Source of the DNA: RGIG6291 sp964602275
GTDB lineage: Bacteria > Bacillota > Clostridia > TANB77 > UBA1234
Direction of reading: 5' to 3'
Assembly: GCA_964602275.1 (NCBI GenBank)
Contig: CAZRQF010000009.1
Span: 1-28,894, forward strand
Length of the DNA: 28,894 nucleotides
Shown here: positions 22,142 through 28,894 of the stretch, one piece after another
How the letters are laid out: each line of letters opens with the position of its first letter
How positions within the stretch are numbered: position 1 is the stretch's first letter
Program-made: the position numbers and the translations under genes
The notes under the pieces: generated by a model
Told to the model about the DNA's origin: nothing
The model's input: the letters and a program-made list of their open reading frames with translations, nothing else
Databases searched by the model: none

Positions 22142-22987
22142 TTAGTGTATTTCTACAACATCTTTTTGTGTGTCTTCTGTGTCTTCTTCTTCAACTACCG
22201 GATTAAAATCAAAAATTTCAAATCGATACATGAATGTTAACATTTCAGAATAAGTGATTGGCTTATCAAGCATCAAGTCTGATTGATAACCTAGCAATAC
22301 TCCTGCATCAGCAAATTTGTCAATTACAGCAGGTGCACTTGCTTCACTAATATTACTAGCATATGATAATAAGTCATACATCAAAACTAAAAATTCTTTT
22401 CTTGTAATATCGCCCGCATAAGGTGTTATGCCATAGTCAAAAATTTCTGAATTTTTAATTGTGCCTATTCTGCCTAACACAAGCTCTTTATATTCTCTAT
22501 CATTTATAAGTGTTGCTGCTTTATATTTTGATAACGCTAAATACAAATCAACATTTTTTATATTTTCTCTTGTAAGGTATTCTTTATATTTATTAAATGT
22601 TGTTGTTGCATGTTCTATATAATTTTCTACTATTCTGTATTGTTCTGGAGTTAGTGAATCTTCAGTGGTATATGTGTTTATTATTTCAAACAAACCAGAA
22701 ACAACATTGTTTAGATATGTCATATCATCTGTATGATGAACTTTCTTCCCATCAGGTTCTACTCCCTTTAATGTTAAATATTTAAGTACCGTAGAATAAA
22801 AATCTGTATGCGTAACTGTCTTGTCAAGTTGTGCTTTAGATTTTACAGATGTAAGACCTTTTGATAATGCCCACTCATATCCAGGTGTTGCCCACCAAGC
22901 AGCAAGTGATACATTAGATGTGAACAATACAATCGTCAATAATAAAATTGCAACAATATTTTTTGAAATTTTTAAATGTTTTTTCAT
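22142..22987 (-). CDS. Secreted SLH-like surface protein, first gene of the pilus cluster
   Basis: The 281-residue protein has a clear signal peptide (MKKHLKISKN, hydrophobic core, cut after about NVSLAA, residue 29-30). Around residues 30-60 (YEWALSKGL) and in the last third (ITRKEFLVLMYDLLSYA; KFADAGVLLGYQ; KPITYSEMLTFMYRFE) it resembles degenerate S-layer homology repeats, which bind secondary cell wall polymers. The middle is an all-helical region. The tail is strongly acidic (VVEEEDTEDTQKD). It is 32 bases upstream of the PilM-PilN gene. An SLH protein here could help the pilus cross or anchor to the Gram-positive wall; the role is inferred from position. The SLH call is moderate because the repeats are divergent. 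Confidence 0.7.
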   Translation of the reverse strand: MKKHLKISKNIVAILLLTIVLFTSNVSLAAWWATPGYEWALSKGLTSVKSKAQLDKTVTHTDFYSTVLKYLTLKGVEPDGKKVHHTDDMTYLNNVVSGLFEIINTYTTEDSLTPEQYRIVENYIEHATTTFNKYKEYLTRENIKNVDLYLALSKYKAATLINDREYKELVLGRIGTIKNSEIFDYGITPYAGDITRKEFLVLMYDLLSYASNISEASAPAVIDKFADAGVLLGYQSDLMLDKPITYSEMLTFMYRFEIFDFNPVVEEEDTEDTQKDVVEIH

Positions 22988-23044
22988 CTTTTCACACCTT
23001 TTCCAAATTAATCTTTTTCATTAGTATTTCTATATTCTTACTTA

Positions 23045-23053
23045 AATATACCA
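23045..23053 (-). promoter_or_regulatory. Extended -10 promoter of the type IV pilus operon
   Basis: Minus strand: TGGTATATT, an extended -10 (TG, one base, TATATT) at 23045-23053, about 60 bases upstream of the SLH-like gene. No good -35 is seen at the standard distance. A sigma-D-like pair (TAAA, 16 bases, GCGGAAAT; 23088-23115) lies a little upstream as an alternative. Confidence 0.4.
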
Positions 23054-23153
23054 CATTTTTAAAATTCAAAGTGGTCAACTTTCGACGATTTCCGCAATCA
23101 TTTATCTGTATTTTATCTTTTAAGACAATATAATGCAATACTTGTTTTTGATT

Positions 23154-23186
23154 TGTAATATTTTTGTAATATTTCTGTAATAAACC
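23154..23186 (-). repeat. Three 11-bp direct repeats upstream of the pilus operon
   Basis: TGTAATATTTT, TGTAATATTTC and TGTAATAAACC start at 23154, 23165 and 23176 on the plus strand, exactly one helical turn apart, between the cysteine desulfurase stop and the pilus operon promoter. They could bind a regulator of the pilus genes. Confidence 0.6.
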
Positions 23187-23196
23187 TTGATTTTCT

Positions 23197-24360
23197 TTAC
23201 ATTTTTTGGTTCATTTTTCTTAAATTTTCCACATGATACGCCATTTTTTGAATTATATAATTTACATCTTCTTTTGAGTTGTGATTTCCAAATGTAATTC
23301 TAATAGCTGCATTTGCCATATCGTCCGAAAGCCCTATTGCCTTTAATACATGTGATGGCTTTGAAAGTCCCGCTGTACAAGCAGAACCACTTGATGCATA
23401 TATGCCATCTTCTGAAAGAAGAAGCAAAAGTGATGCACCGCTAACTCCCTCAAAAGAAATATTAGCATTGCCCGGAAGTCTATTTTTAAAATCGCCATTT
23501 AGCTTAACATTTGGAATTTTATTAAATATTTCATTTATATATTGATTTCTAAGGTTTAAAAGTTTTTTACTATGAATGTCAATATTATTAGTTGCAATTT
23601 GAATTGCCTTGCCCATTCCTACAATGCCCGGCACATTTTCAGTGCCTGCACGCTTGTTATTTTCTTGATGTCCACCAGAAATAATAGTTAAAAAATCATT
23701 TCCTTTTTTTATATAAAGTGCCCCTACTCCCTTAGGTCCATAAAACTTATGAGAAGAAAGTGACAAGGCATCAACTCCAAGTTTTTTCACATCAATATGC
23801 ACATTGCCAACTGCTTGCACTGCATCCGTATGAAAAAACACACCATGCTTTTTGGCAATTTTCGCAATATCGCTAATTGGCTCTATTGTGCCAATTTCAT
23901 TATTTGCAAACATAACAGAAATCATAATTGTATCTGGTCTAATAAGTTTTTCAAGTTTATTTACATCAACAAAGCCCATTTCGTCAACATCTAGATAAGA
24001 AACTTCAAAGCCTTCATTTTCAAGCGTTTTGCAAGATTCTAAAACAGCCAAATGTTCAATCTTAGTTGTAATTATATGTCTACCCTTATGCTTATTTGCC
24101 CTAGCAAAACCTTTTAAAACTAAATTATCTGCCTCAGAGCCACCCGAAGTAAAAAAAATTTCTTCCGCTTCAGCACCAATAGCATCAGCAACTTGTCTGC
24201 GTGCAAGTTCCACCGCTTCACGCACAAACTTTCCTGCCCTATGTGCCGAAGAAGGGTTAGCAAACGCTCCATCAAAACCACCGCTCAAAAACGGAAGCAT
24301 CGCATCTCTTACCTCAGGCAAAACAAAAGTCGTCGCCGCACAATCAACATAAACACCCAT
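23197..24360 (-). CDS. Cysteine desulfurase (NifS/IscS family)
   Basis: A PLP enzyme that takes sulfur from cysteine for Fe-S clusters or thiolated tRNA. The 387-residue protein has the PLP lysine in SSHKFYGPKG (K205), the cofactor-stacking H104, the RAGTEN motif (237-242) and the catalytic Cys in SSGSACTAG (C328). The ATG at 24360 has AAGGGG about eleven bases upstream; an earlier GTG (24369) is too close to that site. No IscU or thiI gene is adjacent in the window, so the acceptor is not shown. The N-terminus reads YVDCAATT, with Cys in place of the common Asn/Asp, a frequent variant. Confidence 0.94.
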   Translation of the reverse strand: MGVYVDCAATTFVLPEVRDAMLPFLSGGFDGAFANPSSAHRAGKFVREAVELARRQVADAIGAEAEEIFFTSGGSEADNLVLKGFARANKHKGRHIITTKIEHLAVLESCKTLENEGFEVSYLDVDEMGFVDVNKLEKLIRPDTIMISVMFANNEIGTIEPISDIAKIAKKHGVFFHTDAVQAVGNVHIDVKKLGVDALSLSSHKFYGPKGVGALYIKKGNDFLTIISGGHQENNKRAGTENVPGIVGMGKAIQIATNNIDIHSKKLLNLRNQYINEIFNKIPNVKLNGDFKNRLPGNANISFEGVSGASLLLLLSEDGIYASSGSACTAGLSKPSHVLKAIGLSDDMANAAIRITFGNHNSKEDVNYIIQKMAYHVENLRKMNQKM

Positions 24361-24472
24361 CAAAACCACAACCCCTTCATATACACTTGTTATAATATAT
24401 TATGCCCGCTATTTTTAGGTGTTACTTAATTTTCTTGTTATGCTTTTGTTAAGCTAGATTTAAAAGCTACTA

Positions 24473-25147
24473 CTACAAATATTTTTTTATAGTTTCATAT
24501 ATTTCGTTATGTATATCTTCTATCGTTCTAATTTTATTATTTTCATCACAGCATTTTATGTGTTCCCAATTATATTTTTCGCTTACATATATTCCCGCTT
24601 CATATGCCGATTTTAAATGTTCTCTGCTACTTTCATGTATATCTTTTTTCTTTTCATTATTTATTTTATTTGGTCTATTTTTCATTAGTTCTTCTGATTT
24701 TTCAAGTGGCATATCTAAGAAAAAAACTTTTGTTGGTTTTGGAAGTCCAAGTATGTTAAATTCAAAATCGTATAACCACTCCAAAAATCTATCACGCTCT
24801 GCAATATCTTTTATTTTGCCAGCTTGATGTACCATATTCGCTGTTGTGTACCTATCTAAAATTATTGTTTTGTCATCTTCTATTGCTTTTTTCATTTCTT
24901 GCATGTAACACGCATATCTATCTAACGCATAAAAACTAGATGCAACATACGGACTAATCGTTTGTGCATCTTTTCCAAATTCACCATTTAAATACATTTT
25001 TACGAATGTAGAAGATGGATTATCATATCTTGGAAAACTAAACTTGGCATATGCAATATTTTCACTTTCAAAAGTTTCACATAGTTTTTCAATTTGTGTT
25101 TGCTTTCCGCTTCCATCTGTACCATCAATAACAAAAATTTTGCTCAT
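24473..25147 (-). CDS. tmk: Thymidylate kinase
   Basis: Tmk phosphorylates dTMP to dTDP. The 224-residue protein has a P-loop GTDGSGKQT (9-17), the DRY motif (LDRYTTANMVHQ), and a charged lid region (MKNRPNKINNEKKKD). Gln follows the P-loop lysine, a variant seen in some Firmicute Tmk-like proteins, and the protein is slightly longer than the usual 205-215. The start is ATG 25147 with GGAGGTG upstream; an extension to 25207 lacks a ribosome site. It is about 110 bases upstream of the cysteine desulfurase and could be co-transcribed with it. Confidence 0.9.
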   Translation of the reverse strand: MSKIFVIDGTDGSGKQTQIEKLCETFESENIAYAKFSFPRYDNPSSTFVKMYLNGEFGKDAQTISPYVASSFYALDRYACYMQEMKKAIEDDKTIILDRYTTANMVHQAGKIKDIAERDRFLEWLYDFEFNILGLPKPTKVFFLDMPLEKSEELMKNRPNKINNEKKKDIHESSREHLKSAYEAGIYVSEKYNWEHIKCCDENNKIRTIEDIHNEIYETIKKYL

Positions 25148-25221
25148 CTTTAGCACCTCCAAAAATATGTTATCACAAGGCAAAAAATTTGTCATCAAGC
25201 ATTGCATATTTTATTTTATTT

Positions 25222-25243
25222 GGGTCGTCGGGGACGCCGACCC
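25222..25243 (-). repeat. G+C-rich hairpin downstream of ileS
   Basis: GGGTCGTCG (25222-25230) and CGCCGACCC (25235-25243) form a nine-base stem with one internal mismatch and a four-base loop. Its core (GGCGTYYC on the minus strand) resembles the hairpin at 3021-3039. It stands out in an A+T-rich gap and may be a genome-wide small repeat. Confidence 0.55.
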
Positions 25244-25248
25244 GCAAA

Positions 25249-25286
25249 TAAAAAGACTGCCGACATTTTTAATTTGTCAGCAGTCT
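25249..25286 (-). terminator. ileS terminator
   Basis: AGACTGCCGACA (25254-25265) and TGTCAGCAGTCT (25275-25286) form a 12-base stem; the one C/A mismatch becomes a U-G pair in minus-strand RNA. TTTTTA follows on the minus strand. Its direction fits ileS across the N gap. Confidence 0.82.
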
Positions 25287-25292
25287 AATCGT

Positions 25293-25392
25293 NNNNNNNN
25301 NNNNNNNNNNNNNNNNNNNNNNNNNNNNNNNNNNNNNNNNNNNNNNNNNNNNNNNNNNNNNNNNNNNNNNNNNNNNNNNNNNNNNNNNNNNN
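25293..25392. other. Assembly gap of 100 N
   Basis: Exactly 100 N, the usual scaffold placeholder. The ileS stop begins two bases to the right and a terminator fitting ileS lies just to the left, so the true missing piece is probably short. Confidence 0.98.
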
Positions 25393-25393
25393 T

Positions 25394-28300
25394 TTAACAC
25401 ACTTTTAATGTTACTGTTATTTTTTCTCCGTTTATGTCTAGCTCTGCTCCTTCGTTTTCTTTTGCTTCTATTTTTTGTGATAGTGTTTCATCTGCTATTT
25501 GTGCTTGGTTGTTTTCTATTATTTGTGCTAGTTTTTCATTTCCGCAGTAGTACATTTCAATGTGATTTTGTACTTCAAAGCCTGATTCTTTTCTTAGGTT
25601 TTGTATTTTCGATATGTATTCTCTTACAAAGCCTTCTTCTATTAGTTCTGGTGTTAGCTCTATGTTTAACACTACTGTTACTCCGTCTTCTTGGCTTGAT
25701 ACATATTTGTCTGATTTTGTTGTTTCTATTAATAGGTCTGCTTCTTCTAATTTTATTACTTCGTCACCTAACTTTAATGTCACATTGCCGTTTGCTTTTA
25801 GCTCTTTTACATACTCTGTTCCATTTCCGTTTCTAAGTGTTTCGTTTATTTTTGGTAACGATTTTCCGTATTTTGGACCTACTGTTTTTAGGTTTGGTTT
25901 TACATTGTATGATACAAATTCGCTTGCATCTTCTACAAATTCTATTTCTTTTACATTTAGTTCTTCTGTTATTATGTAGTAATATGCTTCGTCTAATTTT
26001 TTCTTTGTTCCTACATATGCTTTTGATAGCACTTGTCTATTTTTTATGTTTGATACATTTCTGCATGCTCTTCCTTGTGTTACTATTTCTAGTACTAGTT
26101 CCATGTTTTCTTCTAGTTTTTCATCGATGTATTCTTCACATGCTACTGGGAAGTCACATAGATGTATGCTTTCTGGTGCTTTTTCGTCTAGGTTTCTAAC
26201 TAGATTTTGATATATTTCTTCTGTCATGAATGGTACAAATGGTGCACATACTTTTGATAAGGTTACTAAGCATGTATATAGTGTCATGTACGCATTTATT
26301 TTGTCTTGTTCCATTCCTTTTGCCCAGAATCTATCTCTACATCTTCTTACATACCAGTTACTTAGTTCGTCAACGAAGTCTTGTATTGCTCTTGACGATT
26401 CTGTTATTTTATATTCTGTCATTGATTCGTCTACGAATTTTACAAGTGAATTTAGCTTTGATAATGCCCATTTATCCATCTGTGATAATTTATCATATTC
26501 TAGTTCGTAGTTCATTGGATTGAAGTTATCAATGTCTGCATATAAAACATAGAATGCGTAAGTATTCCAGAATGTTCCCATGAATTTTCTTTGATATTCA
26601 CTAACTGCATCATCGTAAAATCTTGTTGGTAGCCATGGCGATGAACTTGCACAGAAATACCATCTTACTGCATCTGCTCCTTGTTTATCTAATACTGACC
26701 AAGGGTCTACTACATTTCCTTTGTGCTTGCTCATTTTTAATCCATCTTTATCTTGTACATGTCCTAATACTAAGCAATTTTCAAATGGTGCTTTGTCAAA
26801 TAGTAGTGTTGATATTGCCATAAGTGTGTAGAACCATCCTCTTGTTTGGTCTATCGCTTCACTTATGAATTGTGCTGGGAAGTGCTTTTCAAATAGTTCT
26901 TTATTTTCAAATGGATAGTGATATTGTGCAAACGGCATTGAACCTGAGTCAAACCAGCAATCTATTACATATGGTACTCTATGCATTTCTTTTCCGCATT
27001 CGTCACATTTTATTGTAATTTCGTCTATGTATGGTTTGTGTAATTCTATATTGTCTGGCACTTTGTTTCCTAATTTTTTAAGCTCTTCTATGCTTCCTAT
27101 TGTGTGGTAATGTCCACATTCACACTCCCATACTGGAAGTGGTGTTCCCCAATATCTTGAACGAGATAGTCCCCAGTCAATTACATTTTCTAAGAAGTTT
27201 CCAAATCTTCCTTCTTTTATATTGTCTGGCATCCAATTTACTGTGTTATTATTTTTTACTAGTCTATCTCTTAGTTCTGACATTCTTATAAACCATGTAT
27301 CAATTGCATAATATAGAAGTGGTGTGTCACATCTCCAACAGAACGGATATGAGTGTTCATATGGAAGTGCTGCAAATAATAATCCTCTTTCTTCTAAGTC
27401 TTTTAACACTAGCTTATCTGCATCTTTTACAAATGTTCCTGCCCACTCTCCTGTTTCTTTTGAAAAGTTACCTTGTTCATCTACTAATTGTACAAATGGT
27501 AATTTGTTATCTTTTCCTACTCTTGAGTCATCTTCACCAAATGCAGGTGCAATGTGTACAACACCTGTACCGTCAGTAAGTGTAACATAGTTATCTGCAA
27601 CTACATACCATGCTTTTTCTTGTGGCTCTACAAAATGATATAGTGGTTCGTATTCCATTCCGTATAATTCGTCGCCTAACCATTCTTTTTCTTGCTCATA
27701 TTCTTCTTCTATAACACTTGGTATTAAAGCTTCCGCTAAGATGTATTTTTCTCCGCTTGCAACTTTTATTTGTACATATTTATCCTTAGGGCTTACGCAC
27801 AATGCAACATTTGATGGAAGTGTCCATGGTGTTGTTGTCCATGCTAAGATGTATGTATTTTCTTCGCCTTTTACTTTAAATTTTGCTATACATGATGTTT
27901 CTTTTACATCTTTATATCCTTGTGCTACTTCATGTGATGAAAGTGATGTTCCGCATCTTGGGCAATATGGCACTATTTTGTGACCTTTGTATAATAGGCC
28001 TTTATCTGATATTGTTTTTAATGCCCACCAAACTGATTCTATGTAGTTGTTTTCATAGGTTACATATGGATGCTCCATATCTGCCCAAAAGCCAACTCTG
28101 TCGCTCATCATTTCCCATTCGTGTTTGTATTTCCAAACACTTTCTTTACATTGCTTTATAAATGGTTCTACACCATATTTTTCTATTTGTGGCTTTCCGT
28201 TTATTCCAAGTAATTTTTCAACTTCAAGTTCTACAGGTAGTCCATGCGTATCCCAACCAGCTTTTCTTGGAACTTCGTATCCTTTCATTGTCCAAAATCT

Positions 28301-28555
28301 AGGTACAACATCTTTAAAAACTCTTGTTTCAATGTGACCTATATGTGGCTTTCCGTTAGCTGTTGGAGGACCATCATAAAACATAAATGTTGGATGTCCT
28401 TCCCTTGCTTTTACACTTTTCTTGAAAATGTCGTTTTTCTTCCAAAATTCAATAACATTTTTTTCTCTTTCAAGGAAGTTTAAATCTGTTGAAACTTTGT
28501 TATACAACTTTTTTGTTTCTTTTGTAGATTGTTCGTTTGTACATTCTTTACACAT
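25394..28555 (-). CDS. ileS: Isoleucyl-tRNA synthetase
   Basis: IleS charges tRNA-Ile. The 1053-residue class I synthetase has HIGH (71-74), WDTHGLPVE (101-109), the CP1 editing domain with TWTTTPWTLPSN-like sequence (about 239-249), Cys pairs CPRC (198-201) and CWRC (406-409), and KMSKH (607-611). Length and motifs fit the longer, eukaryote-like type 2 IleRS found in Clostridia, a group that includes mupirocin-insensitive enzymes; insensitivity itself cannot be read from sequence. The start is ATG 28555 with AAGGAG about nine bases upstream; an in-frame extension to 28606 would begin inside the leader. Expression is controlled by an Ile T-box. The stop codon touches the assembly gap. Confidence 0.97.
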   Translation of the reverse strand: MCKECTNEQSTKETKKLYNKVSTDLNFLEREKNVIEFWKKNDIFKKSVKAREGHPTFMFYDGPPTANGKPHIGHIETRVFKDVVPRFWTMKGYEVPRKAGWDTHGLPVELEVEKLLGINGKPQIEKYGVEPFIKQCKESVWKYKHEWEMMSDRVGFWADMEHPYVTYENNYIESVWWALKTISDKGLLYKGHKIVPYCPRCGTSLSSHEVAQGYKDVKETSCIAKFKVKGEENTYILAWTTTPWTLPSNVALCVSPKDKYVQIKVASGEKYILAEALIPSVIEEEYEQEKEWLGDELYGMEYEPLYHFVEPQEKAWYVVADNYVTLTDGTGVVHIAPAFGEDDSRVGKDNKLPFVQLVDEQGNFSKETGEWAGTFVKDADKLVLKDLEERGLLFAALPYEHSYPFCWRCDTPLLYYAIDTWFIRMSELRDRLVKNNNTVNWMPDNIKEGRFGNFLENVIDWGLSRSRYWGTPLPVWECECGHYHTIGSIEELKKLGNKVPDNIELHKPYIDEITIKCDECGKEMHRVPYVIDCWFDSGSMPFAQYHYPFENKELFEKHFPAQFISEAIDQTRGWFYTLMAISTLLFDKAPFENCLVLGHVQDKDGLKMSKHKGNVVDPWSVLDKQGADAVRWYFCASSSPWLPTRFYDDAVSEYQRKFMGTFWNTYAFYVLYADIDNFNPMNYELEYDKLSQMDKWALSKLNSLVKFVDESMTEYKITESSRAIQDFVDELSNWYVRRCRDRFWAKGMEQDKINAYMTLYTCLVTLSKVCAPFVPFMTEEIYQNLVRNLDEKAPESIHLCDFPVACEEYIDEKLEENMELVLEIVTQGRACRNVSNIKNRQVLSKAYVGTKKKLDEAYYYIITEELNVKEIEFVEDASEFVSYNVKPNLKTVGPKYGKSLPKINETLRNGNGTEYVKELKANGNVTLKLGDEVIKLEEADLLIETTKSDKYVSSQEDGVTVVLNIELTPELIEEGFVREYISKIQNLRKESGFEVQNHIEMYYCGNEKLAQIIENNQAQIADETLSQKIEAKENEGAELDINGEKITVTLKVC

Positions 28556-28607
28556 TTTTTCTCTCTCCTTTATAGATTTTTTATTATGTATTAAGGTTTT
28601 ATACATT

Positions 28608-28646
28608 ACAAAAAAGTTCCGCCCTAATATATCTAGGACGAAACTT
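28608..28646 (-). terminator. Regulated terminator of the ileS T-box
   Basis: In minus-strand RNA AAGUUUCGUCCUA pairs with UAGGGCGGAACUU over 13 base pairs (two G-U), followed by six U. Confidence 0.9.
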
Positions 28647-28846
28647 AAAATTCGCTATACCACCTACATACTAACATATGGATTTCTTCTAACGGTGAAA
28701 AGCCGTTAAGCCTTACTTTTTATTCTGGCTTAAAACTCAAAGGTGATTTTCAATGCTACTTTCGTTTTTGGGCTTCCACCATCCCCAATTCGCTATAACT
28801 TCCATAAGCACCTACTGTCCTTGTCAAAGTTTATATCTACTCTATG
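28610..28846 (-). promoter_or_regulatory. T-box leader (isoleucine) of ileS
   Basis: The minus-strand leader has the Stem I features GGACAGTAGGTGC and GGTGGAAGCC and a specifier loop around GAAAATCACC, with AUC (Ile) as the specifier codon. The T-box sequence itself, TAGGTGGTATAGCG (near 28654-28667), would bind the tRNA acceptor end and form the antiterminator. The competing terminator is a 13-base-pair stem (28614-28646) followed by TTTTTT. Uncharged tRNA-Ile should permit read-through into ileS. Confidence 0.92.
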
Positions 28847-28852
28847 CCTAGC

Positions 28853-28882
28853 ATTATACCACTATGCACAAATTTTTGTCAA
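28853..28882 (-). promoter_or_regulatory. ileS promoter
   Basis: Minus strand: TTGACA (28877-28882), 18-base spacer, TATAAT (28853-28858). It places the transcription start near 28846, at the beginning of the T-box leader. Confidence 0.8.
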
Positions 28883-28894
28883 TGCTTTTTACGC

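Noticed and set aside
25408..28709. Many plus-strand ORFs opposite ileS
   Set aside because: Shadows of the ileS coding strand; leucine-rich artefacts without ribosome sites.
1..28894. tRNA, rRNA, insertion sequence or prophage genes
   Set aside because: None seen; all substantial ORFs are accounted for by other families or unknown proteins.

Overview
The window is a 28.9 kb piece of an A+T-rich, low-G+C genome. Shine-Dalgarno sites are strong (AGGAGG), sigma-A promoters are near consensus, Arg is mostly AGA, ileS is controlled by a T-box, and there is an mraZ-rsmH-ftsL-PBP division cluster, a Spo0E-like phosphatase and a Gram-positive type IV pilus cluster. Together these point to an uncultured, probably endospore-related, member of the Clostridia (Firmicutes). 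A run of exactly 100 N (25293-25392) marks a scaffold join, so this is a draft or metagenomic assembly.

Layout. 1-3773 (minus): start of the division/cell-wall cluster, with an mraZ promoter carrying MraZ boxes, then mraZ, a 22-23 bp repeat array, rsmH (with a one-base frame break), an ftsL-like gene with a long basic extension, a terminator/promoter, and a truncated class B penicillin-binding protein. 3836-5290 (plus): a soluble FtsH-like protein with an intact zinc-protease motif but a degenerate ATPase, and unusual codon usage. 5291-5865: no long ORF, but a compact locus that reads as a par/Fst-type type I toxin-antitoxin: a 23-residue hydrophobic peptide gene (minus) converges on a small RNA gene (plus) across a shared bidirectional terminator, and the small RNA carries a near-copy of the toxin start region. 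Two further promoter-terminator small RNA units flank it. 5866-9253: engB, rubrerythrin, an unknown 49-aa/552-aa gene pair, and a 45-aa Spo0E-like gene that starts with TTG.

9373-12874 (minus): ymfF-ymfH-lgt operon (paired M16 peptidase-like proteins and prolipoprotein diacylglyceryl transferase). 12907-23053 (minus): an 11-gene type IV pilus cluster: SLH-type surface protein, PilM-PilN fusion, PilO, small membrane protein, major pilin with its own promoter and a structured leader, prepilin peptidase, three minor pilin-like proteins, PilB and PilC. No PilT retraction ATPase is present in the window. 23197-28882 (minus): cysteine desulfurase, thymidylate kinase, the assembly gap, and ileS preceded by an Ile-specific T-box.

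How it fits together: the pilus genes form a near-complete assembly machine in which prepilin peptidase matures the pilins, PilB powers polymerisation through PilC, and PilM/N/O form the alignment complex. The most novel-looking item is the 5.3-5.9 kb toxin-antitoxin array; the pilin leader, the repeat array between mraZ and rsmH, and the protease with a degenerate AAA domain come next.
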